Below are positions 47,248 to 56,180 of a stretch of 64,000 bases of DNA, piece after piece; the stretch's first letter is position 1, and each line of letters opens with the position of its first letter. The stretch is from Clostridium aceticum. Lineage in GTDB: Bacteria > Bacillota > Clostridia > Peptostreptococcales > Natronincolaceae. The stretch spans positions 2,285,418 to 2,349,417 of the forward strand of contig NZ_CP009687.1 in the NCBI RefSeq assembly GCF_001042715.1, given 5' to 3'. The notes below the pieces were generated by a model that saw nothing but the letters and a program-made list of their open reading frames with translations, was not told the DNA's origin and searched no databases. The position numbers were made by a program, and so were the translations under genes.

Positions 47248-47901
47248 TCATATAGTCATCAAGCTATTTACCACTTTCACTGCCTCCACCGCGTTTTTTC
47301 CATAACCATCTGCTCCTATCTTTTTTGCAAATGCAGGGGAAATAGGCCCTCCACCTACAACCACTTTAACATCACTGCGCAAACCCTCTTCCTCCAAAAG
47401 CTCTACAACCCTTTTTATATTTCCTGTAGAAGTAGACATCAAAGTAGAAAGTGCAACCACACTTGCTTTCTTCTCCTTTACTGTTTCAATAAAACGAGTA
47501 GCAGGAACATCACGTCCTAAGTCTATTAGTTCATATCCAGCTGCTTCTAGCATGATCTTTACCAGGTTTTTGCCAATGTCATGGGTATCTCCCTCCACCA
47601 CGCCAATTACTATCCTGCATTTTTGCTGAGAACTAGCTTCTTCTAAATGGGGGCGTAAAACATCAAGACCGTTATACATAGCATCTGAACAAATCATTAG
47701 CTCAGGAATAAAGTATTCTTCCTCTTCATATAAATTTGCTGCCTTATTCATCCCATCTACTAACCCATACAAAATTCCATCCATAGCGGGATAACCAGAT
47801 TTTATGTATTCTTCAGCGATTGAAATGACTTTTTCATCTTCCATTCCCACTACACATTTTGACAGTTCTTTAAAAAACTCTTCCTTACTCCTCATTGACA
47901 T
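47248..47901 (-). CDS. Corrinoid protein (MtaC/MtbC-type methyl carrier)
   Basis: Carries a methyl group on a B12 cofactor between two methyltransferases. About 217 residues from ATG 47901 (AAGGAGG six bases upstream). The N-terminal helical cap (SKEEFFKELSKCVVGMEDEKV to LVDGMNKAANLYEEEEYFIPELMICSDAM) is followed by the B12-binding Rossmann domain with DTHDIGK (105-111, His107 as lower cobalt ligand) and VGGGPIS. It is closely similar to the second corrinoid protein at 60095-60751. It lies 28 bases after the URO-D methyltransferase gene. Confidence 0.93.
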   Translation of the reverse strand: MSMRSKEEFFKELSKCVVGMEDEKVISIAEEYIKSGYPAMDGILYGLVDGMNKAANLYEEEEYFIPELMICSDAMYNGLDVLRPHLEEASSQQKCRIVIGVVEGDTHDIGKNLVKIMLEAAGYELIDLGRDVPATRFIETVKEKKASVVALSTLMSTSTGNIKRVVELLEEEGLRSDVKVVVGGGPISPAFAKKIGADGYGKNAVEAVKVVNSLMTI

Positions 47902-47929
47902 CCAGTCCCTCCTTGTTTCATTGATCATG

Positions 47930-49021
47930 TTATTTTCTACAATCTTCTAGCATCTTTATTACCCTTTCAACATCTACAGGGTATCCCACCTCTTTGACGG
48001 TATCCATCATCATCTGTATGTTGTCAAAAGGGGTATCCACAGGAAGGCTGCATCCAGACATCACCACATAACCTTTAGGAGAATCATAAGCATCTAAAAT
48101 ACACTCCAGTGTTTTTATACGAACCTCTAGGGGCGTTCCTGAGTGCATGATTCCACTAGGATCTACATTTCCTAATAGCTTAACATCATTACCGATGACC
48201 CTCTTACAGTCTTTCAAACTGGCAACATTATCAATACTCATACCCCCAATCCCCATGTCTGCAAGATCCCTCCAGATCTTATCCGTTTGTCCACAGATAT
48301 GCATCACCACTTTTGTAGCATTATAACTATCAATAAAGTCAATCAGTTCCTTAAGATAAGGCAGTGAGAATTCTCGAAAAACCTTTGGGCTGACAACTGT
48401 ACAGGAGGACATTGGTTCAGATATAGTAGGGTTTAGCCCTATCTCCAACGCCGCTTTGGCATATGCTTTACAAGTTTCTAGAGAAATACGACAAAGCTTA
48501 TGAAGTGCTTCTGGATTCTTGTGAATCAATTTCAACGTTTTATCAACACCAAACAGAAAAAATGCATTAGTAAAAGGTCCAACAATACCAGCAGAACATT
48601 TTATCTCATCCTTTGCTAAATCCCGAAGATATTTCATTGCATCTACATGTATCGGTAATCTCCCATCCTTGTAGGGATCAGCAGGACACAGTGTATCAAT
48701 ATCCTCTATACGAGAAATTGCAGGTTTTGCTAAGTCAGCTGTAGCATCATCAGGAAAAGTGACAGTTGCTCCCATGGCCTCTGCCCATGTGAACAAATCC
48801 GTAAAGATACGCATACTATCGCAGCCAAACTTACGATAAACTGCCATTTGTGCCTCAGCAATCGCTTTAGGATTGTAATTGAACTCAGAAATTCTACAAC
48901 CATAGACTCTGGCAGCTCCATTTGCAATATTAGGATTACAAGGCAGCCTATCGACTTCCCTTCCATTGGCAATTGCTTCTGCTCTTTGGGCTGGGGTCAT
49001 GGTATCTGTTGTATTCAGCAT
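47930..49021 (-). CDS. URO-D family corrinoid methyltransferase (MtaA/CmuA-like)
   Basis: Transfers a methyl group to or from the corrinoid protein. 363 residues of the uroporphyrinogen-decarboxylase fold. The zinc site typical of the methyltransferase branch is seen as VMHICGQT and VMSGCSLPVDTP (HxC...C), which true HemE enzymes lack. N-terminus MTPAQRAEAIANGREVDRLPC is the usual start. The methyl donor is not readable from sequence. It is paired with the corrinoid protein downstream and near a NitT/TauT-type transporter upstream on the same strand. Confidence 0.9.
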   Translation of the reverse strand: MLNTTDTMTPAQRAEAIANGREVDRLPCNPNIANGAARVYGCRISEFNYNPKAIAEAQMAVYRKFGCDSMRIFTDLFTWAEAMGATVTFPDDATADLAKPAISRIEDIDTLCPADPYKDGRLPIHVDAMKYLRDLAKDEIKCSAGIVGPFTNAFFLFGVDKTLKLIHKNPEALHKLCRISLETCKAYAKAALEIGLNPTISEPMSSCTVVSPKVFREFSLPYLKELIDFIDSYNATKVVMHICGQTDKIWRDLADMGIGGMSIDNVASLKDCKRVIGNDVKLLGNVDPSGIMHSGTPLEVRIKTLECILDAYDSPKGYVVMSGCSLPVDTPFDNIQMMMDTVKEVGYPVDVERVIKMLEDCRK

Positions 49022-49137
49022 AAATCATCCCTCATCTCAGATTTATTTACATTCAACTAATGGTTTTTCAACGCCTTTGCAAGGATTGTAATTATATTAA
49101 GATCCTTGTAAAAAATATCAACAATGACTTTTATCTC

Positions 49138-49995
49138 TTAATTATTAATAGTCCAACGTAAAATTCTAGATTTTATCAAATCAAATAAGTACATAATACT
49201 GACCAATACAACCCCCATAAAGATAAATCCAACAATTACAAGGTCAAATCGTGCAAAGTCAGCGTAATACTGGACAAAGTAACCCATCCCGGAAGTGGCT
49301 CCAAACATTTCTGCAACTGTAAGCAATACAAAGGAAAATTTAAGTGCAACAGCACATCCTGAGAGTATGGTGGGAGAAGCTGCTGGCAGTATTATCCTAA
49401 ACAATTTTTCGGCTCCTGTTATCTCTAATGTAGCTGCACTTTCTAAATGTTTCTTATCAATGGTCATTACACCATTAACAGTTGTACCTAATATCGGCCA
49501 AAATGCCCCAATGAATATAATGAATATAGAAGCACTTCGAAAAGATGGAAAAATATAAATAGCAAAGGGTGTCAAAAGAGTGGCAGGAACAGCACTGAAA
49601 GCGTTGATATAGGGGGTAATATTTTCTCTCAACACTCTTTTTAAGCCGATAACTACACCGAGACTTATCCCTAGACTTAATGCCATAACGTATGCTGGAA
49701 TAAGCAATTTTAAAGAGCTTTTTAGTCCTTGCATTAACTGACCAAAATAAGAAAAAAAGGCTGGTACGATTTTGTTGAGTTCTGGAAATAGAAAGGAATC
49801 CAGTATGCCAAAAGTACTGGTTGCAAGATAGTATGAAGTTATTATTCCAATAAAAATTACAACCATCCCTAACCTATTGGTTACATATTCTTTTATATCA
49901 ATATTTTTTAAGAAATGTAAGACATTATATTGAGGCTTTAAGGTTTCTTGTAAAAGGTAGGTTGGACCTAATTTATTTGTTGTATGTTTTTTCAT
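49138..49995 (-). CDS. ABC transporter permease, NitT/TauT (SsuC) type
   Basis: 285 residues, six TM helices, with the EAA-loop block LESAATLEITGAEKLFRIILPAASPTILSG (about 185-214). It belongs to the family that imports sulfonates, taurine, nitrate or pyrimidine precursors. With the lipoprotein (50285-51340) and ATPase (51492-52277) it completes one importer. The permease is separated from the lipoprotein gene by a terminator-like hairpin and a MITE, so its expression may be lowered or uncoupled. Confidence 0.9.
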   Translation of the reverse strand: MKKHTTNKLGPTYLLQETLKPQYNVLHFLKNIDIKEYVTNRLGMVVIFIGIITSYYLATSTFGILDSFLFPELNKIVPAFFSYFGQLMQGLKSSLKLLIPAYVMALSLGISLGVVIGLKRVLRENITPYINAFSAVPATLLTPFAIYIFPSFRSASIFIIFIGAFWPILGTTVNGVMTIDKKHLESAATLEITGAEKLFRIILPAASPTILSGCAVALKFSFVLLTVAEMFGATSGMGYFVQYYADFARFDLVIVGFIFMGVVLVSIMYLFDLIKSRILRWTINN

Positions 49996-50039
49996 ACAAT
50001 CACTCCTTCAAAATATGAATATTGTATTTAAACTTCAAT

Positions 50040-50087
50040 CTTTTTTACAAAAGGTAGACTTGATATATCTGTATATCAAGTCTACCT
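50040..50087 (-). terminator. Strong hairpin between lipoprotein and permease genes
   Basis: AGGTAGACTTGATATA pairs perfectly over 16 bp with TATATCAAGTCTACCT around a four-base loop. On the minus strand TTTTGTAAAAAAGA follows. It would cut or attenuate transcription between the lipoprotein gene and the permease gene. Confidence 0.75.
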
Positions 50088-50095
50088 AAGTTTGA

Positions 50096-50280
50096 TTATG
50101 TAATTCATAGGCGCTAACTTAACACAATTATTACCAAAATTCTCTTGCACTGTCATCCTGAGGGTAGCGAAGGATCTTGGAATAACGAAGAATTTTGCTA
50201 ATACTAAGATCCTTCGACTCCGCTTTGCTCCGCTCAGGATGACAAATTATGGTTTAAGTTAACGCTAATGTTATGTAATT
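50096..50280. mobile_element. MITE-like element, copy 2, full hairpin form
   Basis: The element runs 50106-50270 (165 bp) with ends CATAGGCGCTAACTTAA and the complement of CATTAGCGTTAACTTAA. Perfect TTATGTAATT direct repeats flank it at 50096-50105 and 50271-50280. It is inverted relative to copy 1 and keeps both arms of an inner hairpin (TGTCATCCTGAG ... CTCAGGATGACA). It has no coding capacity and is inserted inside the ABC importer operon. Confidence 0.8.
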
Positions 50281-50284
50281 GAGA

Positions 50285-51340
50285 CTACAGGTTATTATTC
50301 TCAAACATCATTAACTTTTCCTTTAAAAACGAACTATTTGGATAGTCTCTCATCAAAGAATCCAAGGCTGCCTTGTAATTAGAGGTGTTTATATGGTCTT
50401 CTATATCAATAGTAGGGTCAATAATATAACCAAAGGACTGCATCTTCTTCCACATAGTTATTACGCTGTTTTTATATGGATCTGTTTCATAAATCATGTG
50501 GGGACTGAGTAAGAAGCTTTCTGCTGTTTCTACACTCATATCTAAATTTTCAACTGTTAACTCAACAACTCGACCCATATCTTCCTGCATAGCTTCTTCT
50601 GCCCTCAAATATGCTCGCAACAGTTTTTGCGCTGCCTCAGGATTTTCCTCAAGCCAGCTTGTTTTTGCAATCATACGACAGCAGGAATGGTTGGGCCACA
50701 ACTCATCTGGCCATAATACAATCTTCATTCCAGCTTCAGCTATTTGAAGCTCGAAACCTGTGGATACCGCACCAAAATCTACTTCACCATTACGCACAGC
50801 TTCCATAACATCTGGATTTCTTTTCATTTCAACAAAGGTAACATCTTTTTCTAGGTCAAAGCCTGCATCATGCAAAATACCCTTTAGTACAATATCAGGG
50901 GTACCACCTCTCATGATAGCAATTTTTTTACCTCTAAAATCTTCTACACTATTGTATACTGTGTCTGGCATAGCAAAAACAGGTGTTGCACCGATAATCA
51001 TATAACCGCCAAAAATAGTAAATTCTTGTCCATTAGCAATCTGGATTAATGGACCTCCAGTACCATAGGTAGAAATTACATCTACTTGGCCTGAACTTAG
51101 TGCAGAAAAGGCATCTGATCCATTGTTAATGTAAACAAGTTCAACATCAACACCTTCTTCTTCTAGATACCCCTTGTCCTCAGCAAGAAATTGGAATACC
51201 TGACCAGAGGTTGCCTGTGCAGCTAATCTAATTTTTGTCTTCTCACTAGCATCTGCTGTTTTAGAAGTAGTTGTAGAACATCCAACCAATAGCATTAGTA
51301 ATGCCATTAAAAGTACTATAAGTTTTTTAGTTTTTTTCAT
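50285..51340 (-). CDS. ABC transporter substrate-binding lipoprotein (NMT1/SsuA type)
   Basis: About 351 residues. The signal peptide has a lipobox, LVGC, with the lipidated Cys at 21. The mature part has the two-lobe NMT1/THI5/TauA fold, with KIRLAAQATSGQVFQFLAEDKGYLEEEGVDVELVYINNGSDAFSALSSGQVDV near the start and RGKKIAIMRGGTPDIVLKGIL in the middle. The start is ATG 51340, with GGAG seven bases upstream; ATG 51346 is too close to the site. The ligand is unknown; co-location with a corrinoid methyltransferase suggests a methylated or sulfonated organic compound. Confidence 0.9.
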   Translation of the reverse strand: MKKTKKLIVLLMALLMLLVGCSTTTSKTADASEKTKIRLAAQATSGQVFQFLAEDKGYLEEEGVDVELVYINNGSDAFSALSSGQVDVISTYGTGGPLIQIANGQEFTIFGGYMIIGATPVFAMPDTVYNSVEDFRGKKIAIMRGGTPDIVLKGILHDAGFDLEKDVTFVEMKRNPDVMEAVRNGEVDFGAVSTGFELQIAEAGMKIVLWPDELWPNHSCCRMIAKTSWLEENPEAAQKLLRAYLRAEEAMQEDMGRVVELTVENLDMSVETAESFLLSPHMIYETDPYKNSVITMWKKMQSFGYIIDPTIDIEDHINTSNYKAALDSLMRDYPNSSFLKEKLMMFENNNL

Positions 51341-51491
51341 TTTCATACTCCTTTACTGATTTTTGTTTATACAAAGACTATGGTAAAGCTATTATTGACC
51401 TTATATCAAAGCATAGCACTATGAATGATAAATAATGACCAGCACTACTGATAATTTGTTATGATAAATCAATATAGGTCTTTAGCATAGT

Positions 51492-52277
51492 CTATATATT
51501 TACCTTCATTTGAACCTCATTGTGTATAATCTTTATAAGTTGATTCCGTAACTCCATCACCTGTAAATCATCATGCATTGTTTTCCTATCTAAGTTTTTT
51601 TCCTTCTTAAATGAATAGCTATAAATAATCTTACTGGGAGATTGACCAAAAACAAAAATATCTGTTGCCAAAAGCAGTGCCTCATCCACATCATGAGTAA
51701 CAAAAAAAATCGTCTTGCGATTCTCTGTTTCCTTCTTCCATAATTCCAAAACCAAATCTTGTAACTTAGCTCTTGTTACCGCATCCAATGCACCAAAGGG
51801 CTCATCCATCAAAAGAATAGGAGGATCAATGCTAAAGGCACGGGCAATTGCACAACGTTGTTTCATACCACCAGAAAGTTCCTTAGGAAGTTTGTCAAAA
51901 ACTGCCTCATCTAACTCTACATCTTTGATTCTTTTTATGGCTTCATCTTTACGTTGTTTAGCGTTCATCTTCTTAAACTTCTGTTTAAGAGCAATCATAA
52001 TATTTTCTCCCGCCGTCATCCAAGGAAAAAGCCCATAGTCTTGGAATACCACACCTCTTTGCAATCCTGCTTTTTTAACGGGCTCATTGTTTACAAGAAT
52101 TTCTCCAGTACTTGGTTTCTCCAAGCCTGCAAGCAAACGCAAAAATGTGCTTTTTCCACACCCAGACTGACCTAGTAGACATATAAATGCTCCCGATTTC
52201 ACTTTCATATTAATATCATCTAATATTACATCCTTATCATAAGAAAAGCTTAAGTGCTTCACTGATACATCCAGCAT
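51492..52277 (-). CDS. ABC transporter ATP-binding protein, NitT/TauT (SsuB) type
   Basis: 261 residues: Walker A GQSGCGKSTFLRLLAG (about 37-52), Q-loop VFQDYGLFPWMT, signature LSGGMKQRCAIARA, Walker B LLMDEPFGALD and H-loop VTHDVDEALLLA. The LSGGMKQR/EPFGALD form is that of the TauB/SsuB group. It is the first gene of the importer operon; the lipoprotein follows after about 150 bp. Confidence 0.93.
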   Translation of the reverse strand: MLDVSVKHLSFSYDKDVILDDINMKVKSGAFICLLGQSGCGKSTFLRLLAGLEKPSTGEILVNNEPVKKAGLQRGVVFQDYGLFPWMTAGENIMIALKQKFKKMNAKQRKDEAIKRIKDVELDEAVFDKLPKELSGGMKQRCAIARAFSIDPPILLMDEPFGALDAVTRAKLQDLVLELWKKETENRKTIFFVTHDVDEALLLATDIFVFGQSPSKIIYSYSFKKEKNLDRKTMHDDLQVMELRNQLIKIIHNEVQMKVNI

Positions 52278-52839
52278 AAAATTCCTCCCTTTTCTGCTGC
52301 TTCTACATGATAATTTTTATGAGGGACCATTTAAAGTTATCACAGTTATAACCAACTTGCTAATTGATAATATTGATTATATAACTATAGCTCATTAATT
52401 TTTTCAATAATTACCAAATTTATAAATATAGTAAATCTTCTTATCTTCTAAAAAAGGAAAAATTTCATTTGTTATTTCCTTCTTAAAAACGCAGGAAATA
52501 AGTCTCTAGTTTTTCTAAACCTTTGATTAGGCGCCTTTTAAAATATTAGATAAAATTTCTCTGCGGATGAGCATTTCGTAGATTGTATTATGTATACAGA
52601 GATAATCTTTCATAAGTAGCTTTTGTCGAGTTTTGTCGAGTTTGATATTTTTATAACAATATATTATGATAGTTCTGTGGAAAGAACAGAGAAAAAATTG
52701 TTTTCTCAAAATTTTCTTAAATTAGCTGAATTTCAGCTTATAATTGCTTTAAAGCATAAATAAAAATAGCCAAAAAAGACTTCTAGTCATAAGCTATTAC
52801 TAAAAATTCACCCAAACATCTAAAGGAGGACTCGTCAAT
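52278..52839. promoter_or_regulatory. Divergent regulatory region with a palindromic operator candidate
   Basis: 562 bp without a convincing gene. On the plus strand a palindrome AGCTGAATTTCAGCT (52724-52738) directly abuts a TATAAT (52739-52744), about 95 bp before the 119-aa gene; the -35 is poor. A small nested hairpin (AATAGC/GCTATT, with GACT/AGTC inside) lies at 52765-52798 in the leader. The left half should carry the promoter of the ABC importer. Confidence 0.45.
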
Positions 52840-53199
52840 ATGTGTGAAAAACAAAACAAAGATTATATAGTAAAGGATACATTGCTTCAAGAATATGCTT
52901 CTATTTTTACAAAAAACAGTATCCCAGGTAAAGAAAATGGTGTTGCTCTTGAGAGATTTCAAGAAGCTTTAAAAAGCAGTAACTTTGGCGTAATAAGAAA
53001 AGTTGTAGAGAAAGTTGAAGAATTAACTGAATTACAAAAAGAATATAGAGATGCTTTTGTGAAAAGTAGCATTCCAGGTAAAGAAAGCAGCGCTGCTCTT
53101 GAGAGATTTCAAGAAGGTTTAATAAATGGTAACTTTGGCATATTAAGAAAACCAACAATGGAATGGAGTTATGAAGAAATTACTGCCAAAGCATCTTAA
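52840..53199 (+). CDS. Two-repeat small protein of unknown function
   Basis: 119 residues, not recognised. It is built of two near-identical units 50 residues apart: residues 18-54 (EYASIFTKNSIPGKENGVALERFQEAL) and 68-104 (EYRDAFVKSSIPGKESSAALERFQEGL), each ending SNFG/GNFG-V/ILRK. The DNA of the two units is also very similar, so the duplication is recent. It is acidic to neutral and helical, with no TM helix or Cys pair. AAAGGAGG precedes the ATG at a good distance. It is a single gene, closed by a strong terminator. Confidence 0.75.
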   Translation: MCEKQNKDYIVKDTLLQEYASIFTKNSIPGKENGVALERFQEALKSSNFGVIRKVVEKVEELTELQKEYRDAFVKSSIPGKESSAALERFQEGLINGNFGILRKPTMEWSYEEITAKAS

Positions 53200-53246
53200 T
53201 GATTATTAAGCAGCGGAGACAGTATACAATAGAATGTTTATAAAAT

Positions 53247-53298
53247 AAAAATAGGAATCAACCTGCATATATCAACAGGAATTCCTATTTTTATTTTT
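53247..53298 (+). terminator. Terminator of the 119-aa gene, copy B of a repeated unit
   Basis: AAAAATAGGAAT pairs with ATTCCTATTTTT, followed by a T-rich tail. The stem and most of the loop (AACCTGCA ... ATCAACAG) repeat the hairpin at 46967-47017, in the same direction. Confidence 0.85.
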
Positions 53299-53393
53299 TG
53301 CTTTTTATGGCAAGCTAATAAGTACACCAAATTCTAAATGCTTTTTTAGGGCTTAGAAGAATTTATCTTATAAACCTCCCAATGCTTTAAACT

Positions 53394-53447
53394 TGCACTT
53401 CCCCCTATGTTTATGGTATAATATCAAGTATTAGTACCAGGTGATAA
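53394..53447 (+). promoter_or_regulatory. accBCDA promoter with FapR-like operator
   Basis: TTGCAC (53394-53399), a 17-bp spacer and a perfect TATAAT (53417-53422) make a strong sigma-A promoter about 90 bp before accB. Just downstream, TTAGTACCAGGTGATAA (53431-53447) is an imperfect palindrome resembling the FapR operator of Bacillus/Staphylococcus fatty-acid genes. If real, malonyl-CoA would relieve repression. No fapR gene is in the window. The rest of the 53200-53510 gap holds only the terminator. Confidence 0.65.
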
Positions 53448-53510
53448 TGTATTAATAAAAATTAAGTCTCTTACATATGATAACATAAACTTAAGGAGGT
53501 TTTATAAACT

Positions 53511-53981
53511 ATGGATATGAAAGAAATTAAGGAATTAATTTTGACAATAGACAAAACCAGCATACAGACAGTAGAAATAGAAAAAAGTGATATTAAGATA
53601 AAGATTGATAAAAGGTCTACAGATAAGAATGCCTCTTCAGCCATTGTTACAGAAACAAACAAAGTACAGGTAGTACCTACAGATGTAGAAATTGAAGAAA
53701 ATAATATAGAATATAATAAGCCTTTAAATGAGGATGAAAATATTTATACAGTAAAATCCTCTATGGTAGGTACTTTCTATGAAAAACCTAGCCCCGATGC
53801 TCCATCTTTTGTAAAACCAGGGGATAAAGTAGAAAAAGGTCAGACCTTATGCATTATTGAGGCTATGAAAATGATGAATGAAATACAATGCGAATCAGAA
53901 GGTGAAATTATAGAAATATTGGTAGAAAACGAGGATATCGTTGAATACGGCCAACCTTTAATGAAAATCAGGAGGTACTAG
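53511..53981 (+). CDS. accB: Biotin carboxyl carrier protein of acetyl-CoA carboxylase
   Basis: Carries biotin between the two half-reactions of acetyl-CoA carboxylase. 156 residues: a helical N-terminus (MDMKEIKELILTIDKTSIQTVEIEKSD), a variable linker, then the biotinyl domain with SMVGTFYEKPSPDAPSFVKPGD and the biotin-Lys motif EAMKMMNE (about 122-129). GGAGG precedes the ATG. accC begins one base after its stop. Confidence 0.96.
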   Translation: MDMKEIKELILTIDKTSIQTVEIEKSDIKIKIDKRSTDKNASSAIVTETNKVQVVPTDVEIEENNIEYNKPLNEDENIYTVKSSMVGTFYEKPSPDAPSFVKPGDKVEKGQTLCIIEAMKMMNEIQCESEGEIIEILVENEDIVEYGQPLMKIRRY

Positions 53982-53982
53982 G

Positions 53983-55359
53983 ATGTTTAAAAGAATACTT
54001 ATTGCTAATAGAGGGGAAATAGCGCTTAGAATCATCCGGGCCTGCAAAGATATGGGAATAGAAACTGTAGCTGTTTACTCAGAAATCGACGGAGATTCTG
54101 CCCATGTGCATATGGCAGATAAGGCAATTTGTATAGGGCCTGCCACATCCAAAAAAAGTTATTTAAATATCGATAACATAATAAGTGCAGCCCTTATTAC
54201 AAAATGTGAAGCCATACATCCAGGTTACGGATTCCTCTCAGAGAACTCTAAATTAGTAGAGGCATGTCAGCTAAATGACATCAAGTTTATTGGCCCCTCT
54301 AAAGAACATATGGAGAAAATGGGAAACAAGTCTGAAGCTAAAAAAACAATGATAGAAGCTGGTGTACCCGTTGTCCCTGGTTCTGAAGGTTCTACAAATA
54401 AAGCTGAGGAGGCCTTCGAAGTGGCCAAAGCTATCGGATTTCCTGTTATCATAAAAGCTGTTAGCGGTGGTGGTGGCAGAGGAATGAGAATCGTACATTT
54501 GGAAAAAGAATTTATTGAAAAATTCAACATGGCAAAGACAGAATCTGCTACAGCCTTTAACGATGATGCTATGTATGTGGAAAAGTTTATAGAAGAACCT
54601 AGACATGTAGAGTTTCAGATATTAGCAGACCATCACGGTAATGTAATTCATCTTGGAGAAAGAGACTGTAGTATACAAAGAAGAAATCAAAAGGTTTTAG
54701 AAGAAGCTCCTTCTGCCGTCATAGATGAAAATTTGAGAAGTAAAATGGGGGAAATGGCTCTTAGAGCAGCTAAATCCGTTAATTATACAAACGCTGGAAC
54801 AATAGAATTTTTGTTGGATAAATATAACAATTTTTATTTCATAGAGATGAATACAAGAATACAGGTGGAACACCCTGTAACTGAGATGGTAACTGGTATA
54901 GACTTAATAAAAGAACAAATCAGAATAAGCTATGGTGAAAAATTAAGTGTGACACAGAAGGAAATCCTCATCAATGGCCACGCTATTGAATGTAGAATAA
55001 ATGCAGAAGATCCTAACGAGGACTTTAGACCTTCTCCCGGTGAGATAGAGGGATATTTTCCTCCCGGTGGTTATGGTGTTAGAATGGATAGCCATATCTA
55101 CAGTGGTTATAGAATCCCCCCTACCTATGATTCCATGATCGGTAAACTTATCGTGTGGGGAAAAGATAGAAATGAAGCTATAGATAGAATGCGAAGAGCT
55201 TTAGATGAAATTGCAATTACTGGTATTAGTACAAATATTGAATTTCAAAAGCAAATAATAAACAATAAAAATTTCCAAGAAAATAAATTAGATACTTCCT
55301 TTATAGATAAAGAATTTTCTAATAATAAGCCTACGGGAATGGAGGTAATAGAATGTTAA
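53983..55359 (+). CDS. accC: Biotin carboxylase subunit of acetyl-CoA carboxylase
   Basis: ATP-dependent carboxylation of the biotin on AccB. 458 residues, full length. N-terminal [25 protein letters not shown], substrate block [16 protein letters not shown]-grasp loop [14 protein letters not shown] (about 157-170) and catalytic [18 protein letters not shown] (about 288). Second gene of accBCDA, overlapped by accD by seven bases. Confidence 0.97.
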   Translation: MFKRILIANRGEIALRIIRACKDMGIETVAVYSEIDGDSAHVHMADKAICIGPATSKKSYLNIDNIISAALITKCEAIHPGYGFLSENSKLVEACQLNDIKFIGPSKEHMEKMGNKSEAKKTMIEAGVPVVPGSEGSTNKAEEAFEVAKAIGFPVIIKAVSGGGGRGMRIVHLEKEFIEKFNMAKTESATAFNDDAMYVEKFIEEPRHVEFQILADHHGNVIHLGERDCSIQRRNQKVLEEAPSAVIDENLRSKMGEMALRAAKSVNYTNAGTIEFLLDKYNNFYFIEMNTRIQVEHPVTEMVTGIDLIKEQIRISYGEKLSVTQKEILINGHAIECRINAEDPNEDFRPSPGEIEGYFPPGGYGVRMDSHIYSGYRIPPTYDSMIGKLIVWGKDRNEAIDRMRRALDEIAITGISTNIEFQKQIINNKNFQENKLDTSFIDKEFSNNKPTGMEVIEC

Positions 55360-56180
55360 AGGACCTCTTCAGCAAAAAAAAATATGCACCTATTGTTGTC
55401 TCCGACCAGCAACAGAAAAAAAAGTCCACATCTACTAATACTACAAAGCCAGCTCCAGTAAGCTCACAAAAGGTTGAAAAACTTAAAGGGATAGGGGCTA
55501 GAGATAGAATCAAGGAATTAATAGACGAGGGTACATTTGTTGAATATGATATAGAATTAAAATCAGCAGATCCCTTAAATTTTCCCGATTATGCCAACAA
55601 GGTTACAGCAGCCATGACCAATACCAATGAAAACGAAGTGGTAATTACAGGTGAAGGAAAAATTCAAGGACGATCCTGTATCCTCTGTGTAATGGACCCT
55701 AACTTCATTATGGGCAGTATGGGTTCTGTAGTAGGAGAAAAAATCACAAGAGCTATTGAAAAGGCTATTGAAAATAAACTCCCTGTTATTATTTTTTGTG
55801 CCTCTGGTGGTGCTAGGATGCAGGAGGGAATTTTGTCCTTAATGCAGATGGCTAAAACATCAGCGGCTTTAGCTAGGTTATCGGAAGAAGGATTATTGTA
55901 TATTTCTGTCCTAACTGATCCAACCACAGGCGGCGTTACTGCTAGTTTTGCTATGTTAGGAGATATTATTCTTGCTGAGCCTGGAGCTCTTATTGGGTTT
56001 GCAGGTCCTAGAGTGATTGAACAGACCATTAGACAGAAACTTCCCGAAGGATTTCAAAAGGCTGAGTTTTTAAAAGCAAAGGGCTTTGTTGATAAAATCG
56101 TAGATAGAAAAGATATGCGAAGTGTTCTATCTAAAATTTTAAAAATCCACGCAGTAGGCGGTGAACAAATAGATGCTTAA
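55353..56180 (+). CDS. accD: Acetyl-CoA carboxylase carboxyltransferase beta subunit, without zinc ribbon
   Basis: With AccA, transfers CO2 from biotin to acetyl-CoA. 275 residues. The crotonase-like core is complete, with [48 protein letters not shown] and [18 protein letters not shown]. The first about 45 residues are Lys/Ser/Thr-rich ([20 protein letters not shown]) and hold no Cys, where AccD normally has a four-Cys zinc ribbon. The start ATG follows GGAGGTAATAG and overlaps accC; accA overlaps its end by eight bases. Confidence 0.95.
   Translation: MLKDLFSKKKYAPIVVSDQQQKKKSTSTNTTKPAPVSSQKVEKLKGIGARDRIKELIDEGTFVEYDIELKSADPLNFPDYANKVTAAMTNTNENEVVITGEGKIQGRSCILCVMDPNFIMGSMGSVVGEKITRAIEKAIENKLPVIIFCASGGARMQEGILSLMQMAKTSAALARLSEEGLLYISVLTDPTTGGVTASFAMLGDIILAEPGALIGFAGPRVIEQTIRQKLPEGFQKAEFLKAKGFVDKIVDRKDMRSVLSKILKIHAVGGEQIDA

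Noticed and set aside
52527-52709. Minus-strand frame of 60 codons in the 52.3-52.8 kb gap
   Set aside because: No ribosome-binding site, no recognisable motif, and sequence like the AT-rich surroundings.
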